A stretch of DNA of 13,461 nucleotides from Actinomycetes bacterium (GTDB lineage Bacteria > Actinomycetota > Acidimicrobiia > Spongiisociales > UBA5794): contig JAJRYI010000051.1 in NCBI GenBank assembly GCA_024275815.1, positions 1-13,461 on the forward strand, written 5' to 3'. A program made the translations under genes and the position numbers. A model generated the notes under the pieces. The model was not told where the DNA came from and did not search any database. It worked only from the letters and a program-made list of their open reading frames with translations. How positions within the stretch are numbered: position 1 is the stretch's first letter; each line of letters begins with the position of its first letter. Below, piece after piece: positions 6,955 through 12,866 of the stretch.

Positions 6955-7145
6955 TGCGTGTAGACCTCGACCCGGATCCTGTTGTGTCGTGAACGCCACA
7001 CCGAGAACGCGACGATCCCAACGACGACGGCTCCGGCGATGAGGCCGATCACAACGGCGTTCGATCGCGCCTTGTCTTCGACGTCGGTGACGACGCCTTC
7101 GATCTCGCGCAGCTTGGCTTCGAGGTCTGCCCGCTGAACCGTCAT
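6951..7145 (-). CDS. Small coiled-coil plus single-pass membrane protein
   Basis: The 64-residue product has an amphipathic, charged helix (about 4-28, LEAKLREIEGVVTDVEDKARS), one clear membrane helix (about 29-48, NAVVIGLIAGAVVVGIVAFSVW), then a basic stop-transfer stretch RSRHNRIRVEVYTQ. I know no named family for it. The ATG at 7145 overlaps the stop of the upstream 113-codon gene (ATGA), and the 3' end overlaps the next gene (GTGA). The charged head and membrane tail suggest a partner of the neighbouring membrane proteins, which is inference. Confidence 0.82.
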   Translation of the reverse strand: MTVQRADLEAKLREIEGVVTDVEDKARSNAVVIGLIAGAVVVGIVAFSVWRSRHNRIRVEVYTQ

Positions 7146-7483
7146 CCTTCACCTCCCTCAGTAGGGTTGCCATACACGTCGTGCACGCCCCGATCGGGTG
7201 CGAACTTGATCAGGATCGCCATGAAGCCGATGAGAAGCACTGCGAACGTCAGGTAGGCCAACGCCTCCCAGTAGGGGCTGTCGGGAAGCACGTCGTAGAG
7301 GGCTCTCAAGCCGGCGACGGAGAGCAACACAACGGCCGCCGCCCATATCGCTGCCGCACCGAGAGAGTAGCCACCGAAGTGGCCGAGCTTCTTGGCCGGT
7401 TCGACCGTTTCTTGCAGCAGGTACGACTTTGCGAGATCGTAGAACTCCCTGATGAGATCCGGTATATCGGTGATGTCCGCCAT
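7142..7483 (-). CDS. Two-helix membrane protein, holin superfamily III-like
   Basis: The 113-residue product starts with an amphipathic N-terminal region (MADITDIPDLIREFYDLAKSYL, then QETVEPAKKLGHFGG) followed by two predicted membrane helices (about 41-62 and 75-92) and a short polar tail. This layout resembles the small actinobacterial 'Holin-X'/phage holin superfamily III proteins, which in chromosomes are usually not phage genes. The resemblance is to architecture only and no lysis gene is nearby, so no lytic role is claimed. A GAGGA Shine-Dalgarno lies 4 bases before the ATG. It is the first gene of the operon ending in trmI and is divergent from the exporter gene. TACCCT on the minus strand (7511-7506) is a possible -10 element. 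Confidence 0.85.
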   Translation of the reverse strand: MADITDIPDLIREFYDLAKSYLLQETVEPAKKLGHFGGYSLGAAAIWAAAVVLLSVAGLRALYDVLPDSPYWEALAYLTFAVLLIGFMAILIKFAPDRGVHDVYGNPTEGGEG

Positions 7484-7563
7484 GTGTCCTCGTTCCGTCG
7501 ACGTCAGGGTACCTCACCTGAAAATGATGCGGGAAGACTACCCGTCTCAGGCACTTCGGGTAC

Positions 7564-7569
7564 TACGCT
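7564..7569 (+). promoter_or_regulatory. Putative -10 element (TACGCT) of the exporter gene, leaderless
   Basis: TACGCT ends 8 bases before the GTG start of the exporter gene, and no Shine-Dalgarno is present between them. This fits an actinobacterial TAnnnT -10 element with transcription starting at or near the start codon. No recognisable -35 element lies 16-18 bases upstream. Confidence 0.35.
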
Positions 7570-7577
7570 GGGTCATC

Positions 7578-8882
7578 GTGGACGATGAAGGTGAGTGGCG
7601 CGTCGATCGTCTCTATGTTCGACGCGCCAGACGAAATCTAAGACCGATCGTAGGGGGCCAGGCAGTCTCTCTGTTCGGCGATTACATCGCGTTCTTCGTG
7701 CTGCCGTACTTCATGTTGTCGTTGACCGGCAGTGCCCTCCATCTCGGGTTGACCGCTGCAGCTGAAACGCTCCCGATGCTCCTGTTCGGTCTGGCAGCGG
7801 GAGTGTTCCTCGATCGGCGACGTCGTCTCGGCAGGACACTCATCGCGGCGGATCTGATCCGGGCCGGCGTTTTCGCCTTCCTTGCGTTCGCGGTGACGAC
7901 GTCGTGGATGTCACCGATGGTCATCTTCGCTGCTGCGTTCGTGGTGGGATCGATGGCCGTTGTATTCGATTCCGGGCTCCAGACCTGGATGACACAGTCG
8001 CTCGACGAGGACGATCTGCTTCGTGCGAACACGCAGCTTGGACTTGCCCGTACGATCACGCTCAGTGTCGGTCCACTCGTCGGCGGGCTGATCGTCGCCC
8101 TTGCAGGGGGGTTCGCCATGGCGTTCGGGATCAACGCGGCGACCTTCGTCGTCTCGGCCAGCCTCCTTGCCGTCGTTCGACCGCGCAAACACACCCCGAA
8201 GAGGTCCTATGAGCCGTTCAGGCGCGCTATCGGCTCGGGGTTGAAGGTGCTCTTCGCCGACAAACGCCTGCGATGGGGAACACTCGGGGGCACGCTCACC
8301 AACCTCGTGTTCCAGCCGCTCGAGGCGCTCCTCGTCTTGTACGTCTCCTCCGAGATCCTCGGCTTGAGCATGGACGACGGCCTCGCCCAGGAAGGGTTCC
8401 TGATCGGTCTCTTCTTCGCTCTCCAGGCAGGGGTCGGATCGATCGGTGTCGCCTTCGCTGGGAAAGTGGCCAGACGAATACCCCTCGGCACGATGTACAT
8501 CATCGGCCTCGTTCTCCTCGGCGGCGGGTTCCTCGTCGTGGCCCTCGTCGGGTCGTGGATCGCCGTGATCCCCGCCGGCATCGCCATCACCGGTGTCACC
8601 TGGGTCAACGTGGCCCTCGTGACGATGCGCCAGAAGCTCGCCCCACCCGAACAGATGGGCCGCGTGATCGCAGCGTCACGAACACTTGCCTGGGCCGGGC
8701 TCCCGATTGGGGCCGCGATGGGTGGAGTCATCGCAGCCAAGGTCGGTATCGTCCCCGTTTACCTCGGTGGTTCGATCAGTGTCTTGATCGTCGCAGCGTT
8801 CCTGACGACGACGGCGCTGTTCAGAGATCCTGTGATGGGCACCCACACGGATCAACGCCAACGCGAGGACGATCCTGTATAG
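7578..8882 (+). CDS. Major facilitator superfamily exporter (EntS/MFS_3-like)
   Basis: This is a 434-residue multi-pass inner-membrane transporter, probably a proton-coupled efflux protein. The hydrophobicity pattern gives about 12 membrane helices. The N-terminal part RNLRPIVGGQAVSLFGDYI and the motif-A-like GVFLDRRRRLGR between helices 2 and 3 (residues 75-86, Asp79) are typical of the MFS_3 'enterobactin exporter-like' group. The middle loop is basic (VVRPRKHTPKRSYEPF) and the C-terminus is a hydrophilic tail. The substrate cannot be inferred. The GTG at 7578 was chosen because the frame upstream overlaps the divergent operon and has no membrane-protein character. There is no Shine-Dalgarno, so leaderless translation is likely. 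It is monocistronic and converges on the 41-codon gene 30 bases downstream. Confidence 0.9.
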   Translation: MDDEGEWRVDRLYVRRARRNLRPIVGGQAVSLFGDYIAFFVLPYFMLSLTGSALHLGLTAAAETLPMLLFGLAAGVFLDRRRRLGRTLIAADLIRAGVFAFLAFAVTTSWMSPMVIFAAAFVVGSMAVVFDSGLQTWMTQSLDEDDLLRANTQLGLARTITLSVGPLVGGLIVALAGGFAMAFGINAATFVVSASLLAVVRPRKHTPKRSYEPFRRAIGSGLKVLFADKRLRWGTLGGTLTNLVFQPLEALLVLYVSSEILGLSMDDGLAQEGFLIGLFFALQAGVGSIGVAFAGKVARRIPLGTMYIIGLVLLGGGFLVVALVGSWIAVIPAGIAITGVTWVNVALVTMRQKLAPPEQMGRVIAASRTLAWAGLPIGAAMGGVIAAKVGIVPVYLGGSISVLIVAAFLTTTALFRDPVMGTHTDQRQREDDPV

Positions 8883-8912
8883 CGACTCTCTGTAGCCGTG
8901 GACGCCGTGGAG

Positions 8913-9038
8913 CTAGAAGCGGCGGCGATTCTTCTTGGACTTGGAGTGCTTGCGGGAGCTGACGGCCCAACCCACGGCGAAACCGAACACGGCTGCCACG
9001 AGTATCCACAGGACGATCTGGGAGGCAACGTACGTCAT
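8913..9038 (-). CDS. 41-residue membrane peptide downstream of the OmpA-like gene (ArfB-like in layout)
   Basis: The product begins MTYVASQIVLWILVAAVFGF, continues with AVGWAV as a single predicted membrane helix (about 6-26), then ends in a very basic tail (SSRKHSKSKKNRRRF, 27-41). The ATG lies 3 bases after the stop of the BON-OmpA gene, with GGAAAGG overlapping that stop as a ribosome-binding sequence, so the two are almost certainly co-expressed. In Mycobacterium tuberculosis the BON-OmpA protein ArfA is likewise followed by a small one-helix protein, ArfB, needed for its function. The FG.AVGW.V pattern is loosely similar to my recollection of ArfB, but so short a match cannot prove homology. 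Confidence 0.8.
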   Translation of the reverse strand: MTYVASQIVLWILVAAVFGFAVGWAVSSRKHSKSKKNRRRF

Positions 9039-9041
9039 CGT

Positions 9042-10232
9042 CTACCTTTCCTCGAGCAGTGCGGTGAACTCGATGCGACGGTTGCGAGCTCTCCCATCGG
9101 CAGTGTTGTTGTCCGCTATCGGCTGTGATTCCCCGAGGCCGACTGTCTCGAAACGGCCCGGATCTGCACCCTTCGCTACGAGGTAGTCGAGGACGGCCTG
9201 TGCACGAAGCTCGGAGAGCACCTGGTTCTCCTCGTGGGATCCTTGTGAGTCTGTGTGTCCCGTGATGCGCACCCGGACGGCGGGAACCGCTTCGAGGGCG
9301 GCGGAGATCTCATCGAGCAACGCTTCGCCCTCACGGGTCAACGCGTAGCTCTTCACCTCGAACTCGACGACCTTCCCTTCGATCAGGTCGTCGAGGTTGA
9401 CCTGGAGTTCCTCGACCTCCTCTTCGGTGGGCAGTGTTTCGAGTACGAGCAGGCGAACTCCCGTGGTCACGGCGAACCCGAACGTTGCACCCGTCTCGGT
9501 TGCAAGATCGTTCAGTTCGTCGCGCAGTGCCTTGTCCTCGGTCTCTCCAACGACGGTGAGAAGCTCGGCGCTCGGATCGACGACGACCCGGCCCGAAGGC
9601 AGAGCCTCAGCGAAGCGCTGCACGAGGCTCAGTGTGGTCCCAAGCCACCGGGTCTCGTCCTCGAGACCCTCGAGGGAGGAGAGTCCGGTGACGTCAACAC
9701 CGTTGGAGAACGTCGAGGAAAGCGTTTGGTCGACGAACGCGACCTTCTCCGTACTCGACACGGAACCAGAAACGATCGCCTCGTTGCCGTTCCATGTGAT
9801 GTCGATGGCTTCTCCTGTAACGATGATCTCCTCCAACTCGCCGGTGAAGACGGGCCAGAGTGCACCGCTGACCGTTCCGACGCCGGTGATCTGTGCAACG
9901 GCTGCGTACGCGTCGTCCTGTGTTTGCTCCGTCGTGATGGACCCCGACAGCCGGAGAGAGGTGCCGCTGGCCTCCACGTTGACTTCTGTGAATCCGCTGG
10001 ACGCGAGCGCTTGCCTTGCTTTGGCTTCGAGATCTGCTTCGATCCCGGCGGTTCCAAAGCGCACGGCGAGGAATGCGATGATGACGAACCCCACGATCAC
10101 AGCTGCTGCGAAGCCAACGCCCGACATGACATCGTCATCGCTGGAATCCTGTCCGAAAGGTGGAGACGCGCTGGGTCGACCGCTCGTGTAGCGGGCAACG
10201 TCGGCGACACCTCTCTTCTTCGACTTCAACAT
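9042..10232 (-). CDS. BON and OmpA domain membrane protein (ArfA/OmpATb-like)
   Basis: This is a 396-residue membrane-anchored protein facing the cell wall. It has a cytoplasmic head of about 36 residues, one membrane helix (about 37-58), BON-type repeats (about 63-130 and probably a second diverged one to about 260), and a C-terminal OmpA-like peptidoglycan-binding domain (about 285-396). The OmpA domain shows GHTDSQG (325-331), LSELRAQAVLDYL (339-351), GLGESQP and GRARNRRIEF (380-389), the residues that hold diaminopimelate. There is no signal peptidase site or lipobox, so the helix acts as an anchor, as in mycobacterial ArfA (326 residues). The present protein is longer in the middle. AGGTTGGA precedes the ATG. 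It is read in the same direction as divIVA, 103 bases downstream of it, and is followed directly by a 41-codon membrane peptide. Confidence 0.9.
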   Translation of the reverse strand: MLKSKKRGVADVARYTSGRPSASPPFGQDSSDDDVMSGVGFAAAVIVGFVIIAFLAVRFGTAGIEADLEAKARQALASSGFTEVNVEASGTSLRLSGSITTEQTQDDAYAAVAQITGVGTVSGALWPVFTGELEEIIVTGEAIDITWNGNEAIVSGSVSSTEKVAFVDQTLSSTFSNGVDVTGLSSLEGLEDETRWLGTTLSLVQRFAEALPSGRVVVDPSAELLTVVGETEDKALRDELNDLATETGATFGFAVTTGVRLLVLETLPTEEEVEELQVNLDDLIEGKVVEFEVKSYALTREGEALLDEISAALEAVPAVRVRITGHTDSQGSHEENQVLSELRAQAVLDYLVAKGADPGRFETVGLGESQPIADNNTADGRARNRRIEFTALLEER

Positions 10233-10294
10233 GTTCCAACCTGCAGCGTGGTGTGAATGCTATTGGCCTTTCGTGGTAGTGGACGCTGTGAGGC

Positions 10295-10304
10295 CCTCGC
10301 GAGG
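10295..10304. repeat. Perfect 10-bp palindrome upstream of the OmpA-like gene
   Basis: CCTCGCGAGG reads identically on both strands and lies about 63 bases before the ATG of the OmpA-like gene, in the 103-base gap after divIVA. It is too tight to form a useful RNA hairpin and has no following T-run, so it is not a terminator; a protein-binding site is possible. A second perfect palindrome, TGACCGGTCA (10329-10338), overlaps the divIVA stop codon. Ten-base palindromes can occur by chance. Confidence 0.25.
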
Positions 10305-10335
10305 TTCCCCGGCAAGGGCTGTCACCGATGACCGG

Positions 10336-11082
10336 TCACGAAGCTTCCTCCATCTCGTCTGTGGCGTCGATGCCGGGTTCGACGATCGCCGCGAGATCCG
10401 TGGATCGAGCTGCCCCGTACTCGAGCATGCCGAGTACCGCGGTTTGGAGTGACCGAACGCGTTCGAGGAGCTCGGTATGTTCGGATTCGAGCGCCGTGCG
10501 GATGTCCGAACTCTCGCGTTGTGCCGCAGCGATGCGGATCGCTGCCTCGTGGCGGGCGGCGTCGATCGTCTCCTGTGCTCTGCGATCGGACTCTTCAACG
10601 GTACGCCTGCTTCTCTCTGCAGCTTCCGTCTCGAGGTTCGCTGCCTCCGTACGAGCCCGCTCTTCGATGGCTGCGGCTTCACGGATCGCGGAGTCCAGGC
10701 GTTCCTTGGCTTGGAGGAGGATGGCAGAACTGTCTTCCTGGGCTTTACGGGCGGCTTCTTTGGGCGCGTTGAGAAGGTCCTCTGCCTGTTCGCGTGCTTC
10801 GATGATGATCTGTCGTGCACGCTCTTGTGCCTCATCGATGAGCTTCTGTTTCGTCTCGGCGGCGGCGAGGAAGGCTGCTTCGACGTTTCCCTCAGCGTGC
10901 TGGGGCGATTGGACACGTCGTTCGAGAGCGTTCGCTCGTACGGTCTCACGCCGGAGTTCCGTCTCGAGACCCTCGACGTCGGCGGCGACGTCCTCGAGGA
11001 AGGTCGTGACCTCAGCGGTCTCGAAGCCGCGCCTCGCGCGCGAGAACTCCTTCGCACGGATCTTGTGTGCAAGTGTCTGCAT
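10336..11082 (-). CDS. DivIVA-domain coiled-coil protein
   Basis: DivIVA-family proteins mark membrane curvature at poles and septa and guide cell-wall growth in Actinomycetota. The 248-residue product begins MQTLAHKIRAKEFSRARRGF, with ETAEVTTFLEDVAADVEGLE next: the family's N-terminal pattern (EF....RGY...EV..FL..V) over residues about 8-45. Then comes a long Ala/Glu/Arg-rich coiled coil (about 40-225) with many ARxEAE-type heptads and a short acidic end. The opening is poorly conserved compared with Wag31, so it is safer called DivIVA-domain protein than the main polar-growth DivIVA. AGAAGGG lies about 7 bases before the ATG. A well-formed promoter lies upstream. The OmpA-like gene downstream is also envelope-related, which makes a shared cell-envelope role plausible. 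Confidence 0.88.
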   Translation of the reverse strand: MQTLAHKIRAKEFSRARRGFETAEVTTFLEDVAADVEGLETELRRETVRANALERRVQSPQHAEGNVEAAFLAAAETKQKLIDEAQERARQIIIEAREQAEDLLNAPKEAARKAQEDSSAILLQAKERLDSAIREAAAIEERARTEAANLETEAAERSRRTVEESDRRAQETIDAARHEAAIRIAAAQRESSDIRTALESEHTELLERVRSLQTAVLGMLEYGAARSTDLAAIVEPGIDATDEMEEAS

Positions 11083-11121
11083 GTGCGACCCTTCTTTCGT
11101 GGTCGCCTTCCGTCGTTCGCG

Positions 11122-11161
11122 CCGTGCCCGTGGCTCACCGTACGATGAACTTCGGGCACGG
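11122..11161. repeat. 9-bp inverted repeat straddling the divIVA promoter
   Basis: CCGTGCCCG (11122-11130) and CGGGCACGG (11153-11161) are perfect inverted copies separated by 22 bases, with centres 31 bases apart (about three helical turns). One arm overlaps the -35 hexamer of the divIVA promoter and the other covers the predicted transcription start. The left-hand arm in transcript terms lies upstream of the start, so it cannot be an RNA hairpin; an operator for a dimeric or tetrameric regulator is the best explanation. Confidence 0.5.
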
Positions 11162-11165
11162 TCAA
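11137..11165 (-). promoter_or_regulatory. Sigma70-type promoter of divIVA
   Basis: On the minus strand TTGACC (11165-11160) and TACGGT (11142-11137) are separated by exactly 17 bases, close to TTGACA/TAnnnT consensus. The predicted start near 11130 gives an untranslated leader of about 48 bases ending in the AGAAGGG ribosome-binding site. It is the clearest promoter in the window. Confidence 0.6.
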
Positions 11166-11220
11166 GCCCTCTTCACACATGTCGGCATGCTGCGTGAGAA
11201 CCCAAACCGATTTGTACGTG

Positions 11221-11234
11221 GAGGTGAGCACCTC
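11221..11234. promoter_or_regulatory. Candidate operator: GAGGTG-AG-CACCTC palindrome
   Basis: A 6+6 bp perfect dyad with a 2-base spacer ends 8 bases before the TACGCT -10 element of the CREST-like gene, covering where the -35 region would be. No canonical -35 is found here. The position suits a repressor or activator of the plus-strand gene pair. No known regulator motif is recognised. Confidence 0.35.
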
Positions 11235-11242
11235 GGGGCGCC

Positions 11243-11248
11243 TACGCT
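11243..11248 (+). promoter_or_regulatory. Putative -10 element (TACGCT) of the CREST-like gene
   Basis: TACGCT ends 6 bases before the ATG at 11255, the same hexamer and spacing as found before pafA. No Shine-Dalgarno lies between, so a leaderless message starting at the ATG is likely. This supports the ATG at 11255 over the adjacent GTG at 11252. Confidence 0.4.
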
Positions 11249-11254
11249 GGTGTG

Positions 11255-11932
11255 ATGGTTGGAGTGATCTCCGCTCAGATGGGTGGTTCAGACTGTGAGT
11301 CGATCGGTACGGGCGTGCTCGCCCAGCCGATCAACACGGTATCGAGCCTCGCGTACACCGTGATCGGAGTGCTCATCTTCGGTTGGGCGTTCTCCGTACC
11401 GGGTAGAGAGCGTTCCTACCGCCTCGTGTTCGGCGTGCTCCTGGCACTCACCGGCATCGGAAGCGTCCTGTTCCACGGGCCACAGGTCGGCGTGAGCCAG
11501 TTCACTCACGATGCCACCTTCCTGGTCACCCTCTGGTTCCTTGCCGCTAGCAACCTCGCAGACCTCTTCCAATGGTCCTCAGCGCGACGGTGGGCTGTGA
11601 TCGTGGGCGGTTCGGGAACCATCGGCGGGGCACTGTGGATCTCACCGACGATCACCAACGTCGTGATGGTGCTCGGCGTCGTCGCACTCGTGGTCTCCGA
11701 CGTTTCGCTTCGAAGACAGGGAAGAACCTCCTCGGGTTGGTTCGTTGCGAGCCTCGTCACGATCCTCCTCGCAGTCGGGATGTTCCTCATCGGTCGCACC
11801 GCAAGCCCGTACTGTGACCCCGATGCATTCTTCCAGGGCCACGCCGTATGGCATCTCCTTGGAGCCATCTCGCTCGGCTCGTACTTCGTGGGAACGAGCT
11901 ACGCCCGTCTCGAACCGGCACAGAAGGAGTGA
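11255..11932 (+). CDS. Multi-pass membrane protein, CREST/alkaline-ceramidase-like putative hydrolase
   Basis: This is a 225-residue protein with about seven predicted membrane helices. The CREST superfamily (alkaline ceramidases, PAQR receptors, Per1 and relatives) are membrane-embedded zinc amide hydrolases. The pattern matches: an N-terminal DCE (13-15) where ceramidases have D-W-C-E, NTVSSL (27-32), GIGSVLFH with Ser70 and His74 four apart, HD with Asp86, and GHAVWHLL with His196 and His200 near the last helix, giving three possible zinc histidines plus the conserved Ser and Asp. Overall sequence is diverged, so the substrate is unknown; a lipid amide is only a possibility. The ATG was preferred to a GTG one codon upstream because it sits 6 bases after a TACGCT element. 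The dehydratase gene begins 1 base after its stop. Confidence 0.75.
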   Translation: MVGVISAQMGGSDCESIGTGVLAQPINTVSSLAYTVIGVLIFGWAFSVPGRERSYRLVFGVLLALTGIGSVLFHGPQVGVSQFTHDATFLVTLWFLAASNLADLFQWSSARRWAVIVGGSGTIGGALWISPTITNVVMVLGVVALVVSDVSLRRQGRTSSGWFVASLVTILLAVGMFLIGRTASPYCDPDAFFQGHAVWHLLGAISLGSYFVGTSYARLEPAQKE

Positions 11933-11933
11933 C

Positions 11934-12866
11934 GTGACGACGCCGACATACGATGACATCGTGGCGGCAGCGCGCCGCATCGAACCGTACGTGCACCGCA
12001 CACCGGTCTTTACGAGCACATACATCGACAACCGCGTCGGTGCGTTTGTCTTCTTCAAAGCTGAGAACCTGCAAAAGGTCGGAGCGTTCAAGGCGCGTGG
12101 CGCAGTGAACACCGTGCTGAGCCTCTCCGATGCCGATGCTGCAGGAGGTGTGATCACCCACTCATCGGGCAATCATGGACAGGCAGTTGCCTACGCTGCG
12201 GCCATTCGCGGGGTTCCTGCCACCATCGTGATGCCGCACCACGCTGCGAAGGTCAAGATCGATGCGGTACGAGGGTACGGAGCCGACATCGTCTTCTGTG
12301 ACCAGGCCGAACGCGCAACGGTACTGGAGGAACTCAGAACCCGGACCAACTCCACTGTGGTACACCCGTTCGATGATCCAGCGGTGATCGCAGGCCAAGG
12401 GACCGCCTCTCTCGAACTGCTCGAGCAGGTCTCGGGTGTCGACGTCATCGTCGCGCCCATCGGTGGCGGAGGCCTCCTCTCGGGAGCATCCCTGGTGGGA
12501 GCCCACGCAGGCATCGACGTGGTGGGGGTGGAACCCGAACTGGTGGATGACTCCTACAGATCGCTTCGTGACGGTGTGCAGCACCCGGCAACAGGTGAGC
12601 ACAGTGTCGGAGACGGACTCCTCACCGGTATCGGAAGCCTTGCTTTCGTGATCCTCTCGGAAGCCGGCAGACGTATCTTGCTGGTCTCGGACGACGAGAT
12701 GCTCGCAGCGATGCGCATGGTCGCCGCGAGGATGAAGCTCGTGGTCGAACCGTCTTCGGCAACGGTCGTTGCTGCTCTGGTGCGCTACCCCGAAGAGTTC
12801 TCGGGACGGCGCGTCGGAGCGATCCTCTCCGGGGGCAACGTCGATCTGAAAGCGTTCAGCGCCTAG
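11934..12866 (+). CDS. PLP-dependent serine/threonine dehydratase (fold type II)
   Basis: This cytoplasmic enzyme would remove ammonia from threonine or serine to give 2-oxobutyrate or pyruvate; serine racemase and hydroxyaspartate dehydratase share the fold. The 310-residue product has the PLP lysine Lys53 in GAFKARGA, SSGNHGQ (77-83) that contacts the substrate carboxylate, the phosphate-binding GGGGL loop (177-181), and SGGN (299-302) near the C-terminus that contacts the PLP ring nitrogen. It lacks the C-terminal ACT domain of biosynthetic IlvA, so it is of the catabolic/racemase-like short type and probably not feedback-inhibited by isoleucine. The GTG start has AAGGAG 4 bases upstream, formed by the end of the CREST-like gene. 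Its TAG stop shares CTAG with the convergent gene. Confidence 0.92.
   Translation: MTTPTYDDIVAAARRIEPYVHRTPVFTSTYIDNRVGAFVFFKAENLQKVGAFKARGAVNTVLSLSDADAAGGVITHSSGNHGQAVAYAAAIRGVPATIVMPHHAAKVKIDAVRGYGADIVFCDQAERATVLEELRTRTNSTVVHPFDDPAVIAGQGTASLELLEQVSGVDVIVAPIGGGGLLSGASLVGAHAGIDVVGVEPELVDDSYRSLRDGVQHPATGEHSVGDGLLTGIGSLAFVILSEAGRRILLVSDDEMLAAMRMVAARMKLVVEPSSATVVAALVRYPEEFSGRRVGAILSGGNVDLKAFSA

Noticed and set aside
7142..7483. Phage holin and a possible prophage remnant
   Set aside because: Only the membrane layout is holin-like; there are no phage structural, lysis or integrase genes nearby and the gene is locked into a trmI operon.
7452..7577. Longer start for the exporter
   Set aside because: The extension overlaps the divergent 113-codon gene and its promoter region and has no transporter-like sequence; the GTG at 7578 gives the normal N-terminus.
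9255..10256. 333-codon plus-strand open frame opposite the OmpA-like gene
   Set aside because: It is the complement of a well-supported BON-OmpA gene and shows no coding signal of its own.
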